Below are positions 26,411-34,854 of a stretch of 64,000 nucleotides of DNA, piece after piece (within the stretch, counting starts at the first letter, position 1; the number at the start of each line of letters is the position of its first letter). The stretch is taken from contig JABMJD010000002.1 in the NCBI GenBank assembly GCA_013201395.1, positions 1 to 64,000 on the forward strand, written 5' to 3'. This stretch comes from Candidatus Syntrophopropionicum ammoniitolerans. Lineage in GTDB: Bacteria; Bacillota; Desulfotomaculia; Desulfotomaculales; Pelotomaculaceae. Position numbers and translations under genes: made by a program. The notes under the pieces were generated by a model. The model searched no databases. It saw nothing but the letters and a program-made list of their open reading frames with translations, and was not told the origin of the DNA.

Positions 26411-26525
26411 AAATGAACTTTAGATTAATAGCAGCACCGACTATAGAATATGGGGCTAATCCTAGATGACTAGCCCCAACCAACAATCTTTAGGTGGAAA
26501 TCCCAGGATCCATACAGTCAGTTAG

Positions 26526-27044
26526 TTATACCCTACCGGCCATGTTTTTACCAAAAGGCTGCGTATAACCTTCTTCCTTACCTTTTTGAATATATTCTAT
26601 CGCCATTCCTGCTGCGTAAATTGCCATTTTCATACATGCCCTTGATCTGTCCCTGTCAAACCATTCCGGATAATCCTTATTTAGTTCCGCACAATCCAGT
26701 GCCCCAAATTTTTCTTTGAATTCATGAACCATACCGTTGAAAAAACGGTACAAGCCCGGGTTACCGTAGAGGCCGTCTATCCGATCCTTGAATTCACCTT
26801 CAAGCGGGTTTTTCCGTCCATGCACCGCCCCAACAGCCATCACCGCTCCGATTAGGGCCCCACAATTGTACCCGGCAAGACCGATTCCACCACCAAAACC
26901 GGTAGATAGAGCCACAGCCTCAGGTTCCAGACCGGTTATCCCTGTGTCGATGACAGCCTTGAATACAGATTCCGCACAATTAATGCCATCCCTAAAATTT
27001 TGTCTAGCATTGTCTTTTGCTTTTTGTACTAAATCACTGCCCAT
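26526..27044 (-). CDS. C_GCAxxG_C_C family redox-type protein
   Basis: 172 aa. It has the pattern of conserved cysteines of this anaerobe family: an N-terminal NCAESVFKAV, then a glycine-rich GFGGGIGLAGYNCGALIGAVMA, and two further Cys in LDCAELNKDY and SRACMKMA. Members are often annotated as putative redox or electron-transfer-associated proteins; the function is not established. It is a single gene with an AGGAGG-like ribosome site. Confidence 0.85.
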   Translation of the reverse strand: MGSDLVQKAKDNARQNFRDGINCAESVFKAVIDTGITGLEPEAVALSTGFGGGIGLAGYNCGALIGAVMAVGAVHGRKNPLEGEFKDRIDGLYGNPGLYRFFNGMVHEFKEKFGALDCAELNKDYPEWFDRDRSRACMKMAIYAAGMAIEYIQKGKEEGYTQPFGKNMAGRV

Positions 27045-27165
27045 ATACCCGTACCTCCTTCAAAAAAATTTGGTTATCACAACCACCATGTTAATTGTAA
27101 CAAAAATCCTGCTGGTTTTGTCAAAATATTTTGTAATTGTATTTCTCCTGTTACATCTATTTCCA

Positions 27166-27447
27166 TTATAAATACTCTGTTTGGTAGTGTGTAATCAGCA
27201 CGGTACCCTGGGCCTCGATAAATCTTACTATTGCTGCCAGGACTTTACTAACATGGGCCTGTTCGCAGCTGACCATAGAAATACCAATGGTTGCACTCTG
27301 CCATAAGTCTTGTTGGTCTACCTCCGCCACAGACACGTTAAAACGGTTTTTAATCCGATCAATGATGCTTTTTAGTATCCGCCTTTTGTCCTTTAGAGAA
27401 TTTGCTTCCCCCAGGTATAGCTGCAGCGTTAATACCCCAATAATCAA
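27166..27447 (-). CDS. DUF503 (YlxP-like) protein
   Basis: 93 aa. It matches the DUF503 pattern: MIIGVLTLQLYLGEANSLKDKRR at the start, then RIKNRFNVSVAEVD and DLWQSATIGISMVS. B. subtilis YlxP is encoded near ribosome-maturation genes; here it stands 28 bp downstream of a phosphatase gene. The molecular role is unknown. Confidence 0.88.
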   Translation of the reverse strand: MIIGVLTLQLYLGEANSLKDKRRILKSIIDRIKNRFNVSVAEVDQQDLWQSATIGISMVSCEQAHVSKVLAAIVRFIEAQGTVLITHYQTEYL

Positions 27448-27475
27448 ATGTCATACCTCCGGTATAAAAATATTG

Positions 27476-28120
27476 CTATATATATGCCTTCAGTTCCTCC
27501 CACCGGTCTATTATTCCATCAGGCTGTAACGATACCATTTCTTTACGGCCGGCAAGCCCCCATGTTACACCCAGGGTCCGGGCACCGGCATTCCTACCGG
27601 TTAAAATATCAAACCTGCTGTCGCCAATATAGATGCTCCTGGAAACATCTGCCCCAAGGTGTTCTACAGCCTGCAGCAGCGGCCCCGGGTCTGGTTTATG
27701 CTTTAGCGAATCATCTGCAGTAATTATTACATCCATAAAACAATCAATGCCGGTAAAAGAGGTGGTTCTTGTGGTCCCTGATCTGCCCTTAGAGGTAACA
27801 ATGCCAAGCTTTATTTGCCGTTTTTGCAGATTACTCAACATCATCTGGGTATCGGGAAAAAGCCTGGTAAAAAGATCAAGATCGCGGTGGTAGTAAATAT
27901 GATATAGCTCAACAAAGCGAGTTCCTTTACTCTCGGCAAAGTGTTCCCCAATATCCTTTAGTGGTAAACCGATCATGCCGTCGATAGCTTTTTCATCCCA
28001 TAGGATGCCCATTTCATCAAACACATTCTTATAAGTGCGCCTTATTAAAGGCAATGAATCAACCAGGGTGCCATCCAGATCAAACAATACAGCTTCTATT
28101 TCCATAAAACTCATTCCCAT
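27476..28120 (-). CDS. HAD-superfamily phosphatase, PpaX/Gph-like
   Basis: 214 aa. HAD motif I is FDLDGTLVDS (nucleophile Asp), motif II lies around GIVTSKGR, and motif III/IV are KHKPDPGPL and YIGDSRFDI. The cap domain type fits pyrophosphatase PpaX or phosphoglycolate phosphatase. The Met at 28105 is an equally good start, since the HAD fold begins right after it. It is probably cotranscribed with the DUF503 gene. Confidence 0.88.
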   Translation of the reverse strand: MGMSFMEIEAVLFDLDGTLVDSLPLIRRTYKNVFDEMGILWDEKAIDGMIGLPLKDIGEHFAESKGTRFVELYHIYYHRDLDLFTRLFPDTQMMLSNLQKRQIKLGIVTSKGRSGTTRTTSFTGIDCFMDVIITADDSLKHKPDPGPLLQAVEHLGADVSRSIYIGDSRFDILTGRNAGARTLGVTWGLAGRKEMVSLQPDGIIDRWEELKAYI

Positions 28121-28175
28121 CTAAATAAAATTAGGCCCAAACCTCGATCCCCAGAGGATCCCGGCCGGACCTTTT

Positions 28176-28934
28176 TCACATCTTTTTAGCAAGATTCTTT
28201 GTTTCCAATTCCCTAATCATCAAGGGTGCAAAATCGAGAAAATCAGCGCTCACCAGATGAAAATTAATCCCCCAGGCTCTTTCCGGCAGACGCGAACGTG
28301 CTGCCTCTCCATGTAAATGACCGTATATAACGGTATCTATCCCATATTTTTGAAACATTTCGATGAACTCATTTTTCTCATGGCTCTCAGACGTGGGCAT
28401 AAAATGAATTAACACCATTATATCCTTTACCTTGCCGCTATCAACACTACTCAGGGAATTATCCATCCGGATTAACTCCCGGCGATAAATTTTCATATCA
28501 TCGTTGGTAAAGCATTTTGCACCCGGGCACCACCACCCTCTGGAACCGCAGATGGCGATATCCCCCACCAGTACATGATCATTTTGAATCACCGCCATAT
28601 TGTCAGGCAGGGCCGCCCGGACCTGGGTCAGGCTCTGCCACCAGTAATCGTGATTGCCGGAAACACATATAATCCTCCCCGGCAGCAGCCCAAGAAACCC
28701 CAGATCAAATCTGGCCTCAGCGAGTTTTAAAGCCCAGGAAATATCGCCGGGGATGAGCACTATATCATCTGTTTTTACTGTATTCAGCCAATTTTCATAA
28801 ATTTTCCGGTAATGTTCCTTCCATTCCAGGCCAAATATATCCATTGGTTTGTACACTTCAACCTTGTCCCAGGCAGCCGGGTTTACCTTTTTACGAAAGG
28901 ACAAATGAGCATCCCCAATAGCAAATATTTTCAA
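28176..28934 (-). CDS. Calcineurin-like metallophosphoesterase
   Basis: 252 aa. Metal-binding motifs in order are GDAHLSF, GDISWAL, GNHDYWWQ and GHLHGEA. There is no signal peptide or membrane segment, so it is cytoplasmic. The substrate is unknown; related clostridial proteins are annotated simply as metallophosphoesterases. Confidence 0.9.
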   Translation of the reverse strand: MKIFAIGDAHLSFRKKVNPAAWDKVEVYKPMDIFGLEWKEHYRKIYENWLNTVKTDDIVLIPGDISWALKLAEARFDLGFLGLLPGRIICVSGNHDYWWQSLTQVRAALPDNMAVIQNDHVLVGDIAICGSRGWWCPGAKCFTNDDMKIYRRELIRMDNSLSSVDSGKVKDIMVLIHFMPTSESHEKNEFIEMFQKYGIDTVIYGHLHGEAARSRLPERAWGINFHLVSADFLDFAPLMIRELETKNLAKKM

Positions 28935-28992
28935 TGTAACACCCCCCGCTTAACCTTTAATTTAACCTGTTTTACCGGTAAATAAAAAATTC

Positions 28993-29018
28993 AAAAAAAA
29001 GCAGCCCTACCAGGGCTT
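28993..29018 (-). terminator. Rho-independent terminator after hflX
   Basis: On the minus strand AGCCCT, a GGT loop, then AGGGCT (stem 29017-29003), followed by GC and eight T. It ends the hflX transcript before the metallophosphoesterase gene. Confidence 0.85.
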
Positions 29019-29065
29019 TAAGGGACACTATAAGAGTACTTCGGCGCAATCTTATTAGAGCAGGC

Positions 29066-30322
29066 TCAGGTGGACTGATCAATTTTTGACTCCACCCTTT
29101 TGGCCCAGATTGCCGAGATTTCCACATTAAGTGTGACCCCTTTTTCACTGTGTTTTTCACATAGTACCTTTCCCTTTTCATGCAGCAATGGCAGCAGCCA
29201 GCTTTGATCATAGGGAATAAAAAATGTTTTTTGCAGCCGGCTGGAGGCAAAAACCTGAGCAATATCTGCCAGTAGTTCAGCAAAACCCCATCCCCTGTAG
29301 GCGGAAAGAGCTACCCCCGGCTGATTTTTTTCAAACAACGGAAGTTGTCCGTCAGGTAAGAGATCAAACTTATTATATACTAAAATAAAGGGCTTATTGG
29401 CAGCCCCCAGTGATTCCAGAACTTTGTGCACAGCATCAATATGGCTTTCCGCGTTGGGGTGGGAAACGTCAACAACATGCAATAACAAATCTGCCTCCAC
29501 AACCTCCTCCAGGGTCGCTCTAAAAGCAGCTACCAGGTGATGAGGCAGGTTTTGAATAAAACCTACCGTATCGGTTAACAAAATCGTTTCGTTATTCGGC
29601 AGAACCACACGGCGTGTGGTGGGATCAAGGGTAGCGAAGAGTTTATCCTCCACCAGCACATCGGCCCCCGTCAATTCCCGCAGTATCGTAGATTTACCGG
29701 CATTTGTGTATCCTACCAACGCCACCAGGGGAATGGGCACCTCACGACGACTTCGCCGTAAAAGATCACGATGTTTTTTGATGTCCCTGATCTCTATATT
29801 CAGATCCGCTATGCGCTTGCGGATACGCCGGCGATCAACCTCAAGCCTTGTTTCACCAGGGCCTCTGGTACCAATGCCGCCGGCCAGGCGGGACATGGCT
29901 GCCCCACGCCCGGTAAGACGTGGCAGCAGATAATTAAGCTGAGCCAGTTCAACCTGCAGCTTACCCTCACTGGTCCTGGCCCTGCCGGCGAATATATCCA
30001 GGATTAGCTGGGTCCGGTCAACAATCCTTACACCGGTAATCCCTTCCAGATTCCGGGCCTGAACAGCAGTTAGTTCCCGGTCGAATACAACCAAATCAGC
30101 CTCATTGTCCCGACAAAGCGCAGCCAATTCTTCCACCTTGCCCCGGCCTAAAAAGGTGGCGGCATCAGGTTTGTTCCTTTTCTGAAATATCTGCTGCAGG
30201 ACATTTGCACCTGCAGTCTCCGCCAATCTGGTTAGTTCCTCCAGGGAATGTGTCGTCTGTATGGGGTCATCCCCTGCCAATTCCACCCCCACAAGAATTG
30301 CTTTTTCCTGCTGGGTATCCAC
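29066..30322 (-). CDS. hflX: Ribosome-associated GTPase HflX
   Basis: 418 aa. It splits stalled ribosomes under stress. The N-terminal HflX domain (GRGKVEELAAL) is followed by a coiled region (RRRIRKRIADLNIEIRDI). The G domain has a P-loop GYTNAGKST, a switch DTVGFIQNLP and the NKFD specificity motif. It shares a direction with clpB upstream (105 bp gap), so both are stress-related. Confidence 0.94.
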   Translation of the reverse strand: MDTQQEKAILVGVELAGDDPIQTTHSLEELTRLAETAGANVLQQIFQKRNKPDAATFLGRGKVEELAALCRDNEADLVVFDRELTAVQARNLEGITGVRIVDRTQLILDIFAGRARTSEGKLQVELAQLNYLLPRLTGRGAAMSRLAGGIGTRGPGETRLEVDRRRIRKRIADLNIEIRDIKKHRDLLRRSRREVPIPLVALVGYTNAGKSTILRELTGADVLVEDKLFATLDPTTRRVVLPNNETILLTDTVGFIQNLPHHLVAAFRATLEEVVEADLLLHVVDVSHPNAESHIDAVHKVLESLGAANKPFILVYNKFDLLPDGQLPLFEKNQPGVALSAYRGWGFAELLADIAQVFASSRLQKTFFIPYDQSWLLPLLHEKGKVLCEKHSEKGVTLNVEISAIWAKRVESKIDQST

Positions 30323-30427
30323 AATATACCTCTCCTGACTGTTTTAACATCACAGTAATTATATAATAGAATGAGGCCTTGCGGCAACAACACACAAGAC
30401 CCCGGTGGCATGAACATTCTTGCTATT

Positions 30428-33031
30428 TTATTCAGCCTGCTCTGCAAAAACCAGGTTGTTGGTCACCAGATCCACCTTTACCAGGATGTCACCGCCACGG
30501 GCTTTTTTACCTTCCAGCAGATAGACGGAAAGTGGGTTCTCCAATCGCCTCTGGATAGCTCTCTTCAAAGGTCTGGCCCCGTAGATAGGATCAAATCCTT
30601 CGTCTGCCAGAAGTGTTTTAGCCTCCCCTGCAACTTCCAGATTAATGTCCATATTTTCCAGGCGCTGCTTGAGCAATTGCAACTGAATGTCTACAATCTG
30701 GGCAATTTCATCCCGGCCCAAATTGTTGAAGATCACAATTTCATCAACACGGTTGAGAAATTCAGGACGGAAACTTGCTCTCAGCTCTTCCATCACCCGG
30801 GATTCCAGTTCAGCTCTGTTGTCTTCCCTGATCTCGCGGAACCAATGGCTGCCCAGGTTAGATGTCATAATCACAACTGTGTTTCGGAAGTCTACCGTAC
30901 GACCCTGCCCATCAGTCAGACGGCCATCATCCAGCAGTTGCAGCAAGATGTTAAACACATCAGGATGGGCTTTCTCAATTTCATCAAAAAGAATCACAGA
31001 GTAAGGCCGGCGGCGTACAGCCTCTGTCAGTTGACCACCTTCCTCGTAACCAACATAACCTGGAGGGGCTCCAACCAACCGTGAAACAGTATGTTTTTCC
31101 ATATATTCACTCATATCGAAACGCAGCATGGCCCGGTCGTCATTGAAAAGAAAGTGTGCCAGTGCTCTAGCCAGCTCGGTCTTACCAACACCGGTGGGAC
31201 CGAGGAATATAAAGGATCCCATGGGCCTATTGGGGTCGGATACCCCTGCCCGGGCCCGGCGGATGGCCTCGGAAACAACTTGCACTGCCCGTTTCTGGCC
31301 AACAACCCTTTTTGTCAGCAGCTTTTCCATTTGCAGCAGCTTCTGCACTTCCCCTTCCAGCATCCTGGATACGGGAACACCGGTCCACTTGGATACCACC
31401 TCGGCTATATCCTCTTCATCTACCTCTTCCTTTAGCATCTTATGCTCTTTTTGCAGCTCGGCCAGTTTTTCGTTGTTTTGCTGCAGGCGCTTATTCAAAT
31501 CCGGCAATATACCATAACGCAATTCGGCGACTCGACCTAGATCAGCCTCGCGCTCTGCCGATTGCTCCAGCAGACGGGTTTCTTCTATTTTCTCCTTGAT
31601 TTCCCGGATACCCTGAATCAGCTCTTTTTCTTGCAGCCAATGTTCTTGCAAGGTTTCCATGCTTGATTTAAGCGTGACCAATTCTTCTTCCATTTTTTCC
31701 AACCGTTCCTGACTGGCCTTATCCTTTTCCCTGGCCAGGGCCTGTTTTTCAATTTCCAGCTGTCTGATCCGCCTATCAACCTCATCTATTTCCGTAGGCA
31801 TGCTGTCGATTTCTATACGCAAGCGGGAAGCCGCCTCGTCTATCAGGTCGATAGCCTTATCAGGCAGAAAACGCTCAGAAATATAACGGTGGGACAGCAT
31901 TGCCGCAGCCACCAGAGCAGTGTCTTTAATCCGCACCCCATGGTGCACCTCATATTTTTCCTTGAGACCGCGCAGGATAGCGATACTATCCTCTACATTA
32001 GGTTCGCCCACATAAACAGGTTGGAAACGGCGTTCCAGGGCCGCATCCTTTTCTATATGCTTACGATATTCGTCCAGGGTAGTGGCCCCCACACAGCGCA
32101 GTTCCCCCCGCGCCAGGGCAGGTTTAAGCATGTTAGCCGCATCAACTGCCCCTTCCGCAGCCCCGGCACCCACCAGAGTATGCAGCTCATCAATAAAAAG
32201 TACAATTTCCCCCTGGGCTTCATTTATTTCTTTTAATACTGCTTTTAGCCGGTCCTCAAATTCACCGCGATATTTTGAACCAGCGATCATGTCACCAATA
32301 TCTAAACCGAGCAAACGTTTGTTTTTTAGGCTTTCCGGAATGTCACCGCTCACTATGCGTTGGGCCAGCCCCTCCACTATTGCTGTTTTGCCTACACCCG
32401 GTTCACCAATTAACACCGGGTTGTTCTTGGTACGCCGGGAGAGAACCTGAACCACCCTGCGGATCTCCTCGTCTCTGCCAATTACCGGATCCATCTTGCC
32501 TTTGCGGGCCAGATCTGTCAGATCCCTGGTGTAGCGCTCCAGGGATTGGTATTTGTCCTCCGGGTTCTGATCAGTAACGCGCTGGGTGCCACGGATTTCT
32601 ACCAGGGTTTTGTAAACACGATCCTGGGTTACCCCATTCTCGCGTAGAATTTTTCCTGCCTCTTCCTCCCTATTGGCAATCATGCCCAATAAAATGTGCT
32701 CCGTGCTCAGGTATTCGTCCCTGAGTCTTTCGGCCTCTTTCCAGGCCTGGTCCACAATTTGGGAAAGGCCCTGAGAAACGTACATTCCACCCCCACCACG
32801 CACCTTGGGCAGCCGGTCTACAGCAGATTGGACCTGATTTGTCAGTTTTGCGATGTCAATTTCTAGTTTCTTCAGAATTTGCCCAACCAGCCCCTCGTCC
32901 TGCCTGAGCAAGCCCAGTAAAAGGTGTTCGCCCTCCATTTGCTGGTTGCCGTGTTCGGACATTAGTTTTTGTGCATCTTCAAATGCTTCCTGTGTTTTCA
33001 AGGTTAACTTATCAAGCCTCACAAAATCCAC
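30428..33031 (-). CDS. clpB: Disaggregase chaperone ClpB
   Basis: 867 aa, full length. It is an Hsp100 ATPase that rescues aggregated proteins with DnaK. The N domain is at about 1-150. NBD1 has Walker [14 protein letters not shown]. The coiled-coil middle domain (about 410-530, rich in E/K/R) separates ClpB from ClpC. NBD2 has Walker [12 protein letters not shown] and a sensor-2 [11 protein letters not shown]. There is no ClpP-binding tripeptide of the ClpA/C kind. The gene has a perfect promoter overlapping a CtsR-type operator upstream. Confidence 0.96.
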   Translation of the reverse strand: MDFVRLDKLTLKTQEAFEDAQKLMSEHGNQQMEGEHLLLGLLRQDEGLVGQILKKLEIDIAKLTNQVQSAVDRLPKVRGGGGMYVSQGLSQIVDQAWKEAERLRDEYLSTEHILLGMIANREEEAGKILRENGVTQDRVYKTLVEIRGTQRVTDQNPEDKYQSLERYTRDLTDLARKGKMDPVIGRDEEIRRVVQVLSRRTKNNPVLIGEPGVGKTAIVEGLAQRIVSGDIPESLKNKRLLGLDIGDMIAGSKYRGEFEDRLKAVLKEINEAQGEIVLFIDELHTLVGAGAAEGAVDAANMLKPALARGELRCVGATTLDEYRKHIEKDAALERRFQPVYVGEPNVEDSIAILRGLKEKYEVHHGVRIKDTALVAAAMLSHRYISERFLPDKAIDLIDEAASRLRIEIDSMPTEIDEVDRRIRQLEIEKQALAREKDKASQERLEKMEEELVTLKSSMETLQEHWLQEKELIQGIREIKEKIEETRLLEQSAEREADLGRVAELRYGILPDLNKRLQQNNEKLAELQKEHKMLKEEVDEEDIAEVVSKWTGVPVSRMLEGEVQKLLQMEKLLTKRVVGQKRAVQVVSEAIRRARAGVSDPNRPMGSFIFLGPTGVGKTELARALAHFLFNDDRAMLRFDMSEYMEKHTVSRLVGAPPGYVGYEEGGQLTEAVRRRPYSVILFDEIEKAHPDVFNILLQLLDDGRLTDGQGRTVDFRNTVVIMTSNLGSHWFREIREDNRAELESRVMEELRASFRPEFLNRVDEIVIFNNLGRDEIAQIVDIQLQLLKQRLENMDINLEVAGEAKTLLADEGFDPIYGARPLKRAIQRRLENPLSVYLLEGKKARGGDILVKVDLVTNNLVFAEQAE

Positions 33032-33067
33032 TCCTCTCTATCCCAGGCCTGGCGGATTTAACTGCTA

Positions 33068-33121
33068 TTGACCATCCTTGACCTTTAATATAATTATAAA
33101 TTAGGGTCTAATTGGTGTCAA
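33068..33121 (-). promoter_or_regulatory. Consensus sigma-A promoter with CtsR operator for clpB
   Basis: On the minus strand TTGACA (33121-33116), 17 bp, TATAAT (33098-33093): both hexamers are perfect. Just downstream come two direct repeats of GGTCAA at 33083-33078 and 33073-33068, a 10-bp period. This matches the CtsR box (two GGTCAAA heptamers separated by 3 nt). The operator sits at about +3 to +20, where binding would block transcription. No CIRCE (HrcA) element is present. Confidence 0.85.
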
Positions 33122-33271
33122 TATCGTCCCCATTTATTTAGAAAAATTTAACCTTTATTTAATATATTCCCCTGATCATACCTGGGTAGTCTCGGGCTAA
33201 CCAGGCTTTGCTGGAAATATCCAGTTAATACAAGCATACACTTTAATTAAAAATAGAAAGGAAGGAAAATT

Positions 33272-33694
33272 ATGAGGATGAGGATGCTTAATGCCGCCAT
33301 AGCGGGGCTGCTTACCAGTCTTCTTTTGTATTTTCTAGCAGCACTGGCTCTGGCGAAAACTGCCTTTTATGTTTTTATACCCGGCGCTGTTTTGTTTGCC
33401 TACCTCTTTTACCATAATTCATGGTCGATTGGCCGGATCTGGTCCAAAGCCTGCCTGGTTGCCGCCGTTGAGTGTCTGGCCATACCCCTTACCTCCTGGA
33501 TCCTGCCGCATTTTTATGGGCAGGAGGCTGTTATGGCCGCTCAACTGGATGCCCAAAGGATCGGGGAATCCCTTGGTGCCGCCCTGGGTGGTGCCTTGAT
33601 AAACCTGTTAACAAGCCACACCGGCATTTTAATTGGCATCCTTCTCCTGGTCATCGCCTACATTTCCATCAGGCCGGCCAGAAGGAGATGTTGA
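33272..33694 (+). CDS. Small integral membrane protein, unknown function
   Basis: 140 aa with about four hydrophobic segments (residues 8-28, 32-50, 62-80 and 115-133) and a basic C-terminus (SIRPARRRC). I do not recognise the family. A ribosome site (AAGGAAGG) precedes the ATG. An in-frame ATG at 33278 or 33284 is also possible. It is divergent from clpB. Confidence 0.65.
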   Translation: MRMRMLNAAIAGLLTSLLLYFLAALALAKTAFYVFIPGAVLFAYLFYHNSWSIGRIWSKACLVAAVECLAIPLTSWILPHFYGQEAVMAAQLDAQRIGESLGAALGGALINLLTSHTGILIGILLLVIAYISIRPARRRC

Positions 33695-33780
33695 CCATTT
33701 TTTATTTTATTTGCATTATTTTTATTTCCATGAGCACACTATTAAAGAAATTACAGCCAGTAATAAGGGTTTAAATCACA

Positions 33781-33840
33781 AAAAAGGAGGTGGTAAACCT
33801 GGCTTCCGGCAGTATCGTAAGGGAAAGCCAAACCCCATAA
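33781..33840 (+). other. Strong ribosome site without a normal start codon
   Basis: AAAAAGGAGGTGG (33781-33793) is followed by no ATG, GTG or TTG at a useful distance. A CTG at 33799 would open a 13-residue peptide beginning (M)ASGSIVRES and ending at 33840. It could be a real short peptide, a decayed gene before the coat-protein genes, or chance. Confidence 0.2.
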
Positions 33841-33935
33841 GACTGTCTCCCGTTAGTCGGCGGGAAGAAAGGTATGAATCCAGGTTATTCAACTGATCGG
33901 ATTTATTTCCCTTAGGAAACCAGGTAGATTTATTG

Positions 33936-34142
33936 ATGCAATTAACTGAAATGGAGCTGCTCCAATTGGGGGAACAACTCAGGTGCGAGGCCCTGGCAAT
34001 TAACAAAAACATGATGTATGCTCAGGCATCGACCGACCCAAAACTCCAGCAATTGTATACAAAAATTGCTGATAGGCACAGGGGTCATTATGAAATTTTA
34101 ATGAGAAATGCGCAAAATTTTGCCCAGCAGAGGCAGTTCTAG
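33936..34142 (+). CDS. Small CotF-associated (ferritin-like helical) protein
   Basis: 68 aa, all-helical: a MELLQLGEQLRCEALAINKN helix, then a second helix ending in RHRGHYEILMRNA. The short helix pairs and the position directly before a CotF-type gene (12 bp) suggest a companion spore coat protein. A TTG immediately upstream (33933) is an alternative start. The family assignment is inferred from context. Confidence 0.65.
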   Translation: MQLTEMELLQLGEQLRCEALAINKNMMYAQASTDPKLQQLYTKIADRHRGHYEILMRNAQNFAQQRQF

Positions 34143-34154
34143 GAGTTGAAAACA

Positions 34155-34568
34155 ATGTTTGAAGACAAAGACCGCTTAACAGATAATCTGCTTACCCAAA
34201 AACAACTTGCCGGTGGCTATAACCACGCTGCACTTGAGGCCGCCAATAGCCAACTTCTTGATGCTTTTACCGGTATTTTAAGGGATGAACACCAGATCCA
34301 GCATGAAATATTCATGGAAATGAATAATCGTGGCTGGTATCAGCCTAAAACAGCGAACATGAATGACCTTAATCAGCATATAAATAGGTGGCATCAGGAA
34401 CTGCAGAGGGTGCAAAACACAGCCGCCGGACGTGTAACACCCCAGCAAACCATCCCGGGGAACATGCCCCAGTATAATTACCAGCCCGGAGTGACAATGC
34501 CCCAGCAGATGAACATACCGCCGGCGCAAAATACCATGTACCGACCACCGCAAAATCCCATGAGCTAA
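34155..34568 (+). CDS. Spore coat protein, CotF family
   Basis: 137 aa. It contains the Coat F domain: LTDNLLTQKQLAGGYNHAAL, then ANSQLLDAFTGILRDEHQIQ and the MNNRGWYQPKTA end motif. The C-terminal 45 residues are rich in Pro, Gln and Met (low complexity), as in many coat proteins. AGGAG lies 9 nt before the ATG at 34155. It was probably coexpressed late in sporulation with the small upstream gene. Confidence 0.85.
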   Translation: MFEDKDRLTDNLLTQKQLAGGYNHAALEAANSQLLDAFTGILRDEHQIQHEIFMEMNNRGWYQPKTANMNDLNQHINRWHQELQRVQNTAAGRVTPQQTIPGNMPQYNYQPGVTMPQQMNIPPAQNTMYRPPQNPMS

Positions 34569-34575
34569 ACAGTAG

Positions 34576-34602
34576 ATGGCGCCAGTATGATACTGGCGCC
34601 AT
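34576..34602 (+). terminator. Perfect 12-bp hairpin after the coat gene
   Basis: ATGGCGCCAGTA, a 3-nt loop, TACTGGCGCCAT. The stem is very stable but the following bases are not T-rich, so it may also stabilise the mRNA end. Confidence 0.6.
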
Positions 34603-34854
34603 TTAGCTCTAAAACAAACATTTTGCCGGCCAATTACCCAACAAAACTGTTTACCCTTAAAAAACAACCCTTCACCTAGCTCCCTGACCTGATTCATATG
34701 GAATAAAAACCACTCAACCCGCATTTTATACCATTAAACGCAAAATTCTTAATTATTTAAATAATTTAATATATTATGATAGCATTGTATTCTTAATAGT
34801 TGGTTGTATGTACAAGATGCCTTGTATTATTGAATTTTGGTGGAGGGGTAGTAA

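Noticed and set aside
33032-33271. CIRCE element before clpB
   Set aside because: No TTAGCACTC/GAGTGCTAA pair is present; the repeats fit CtsR instead.
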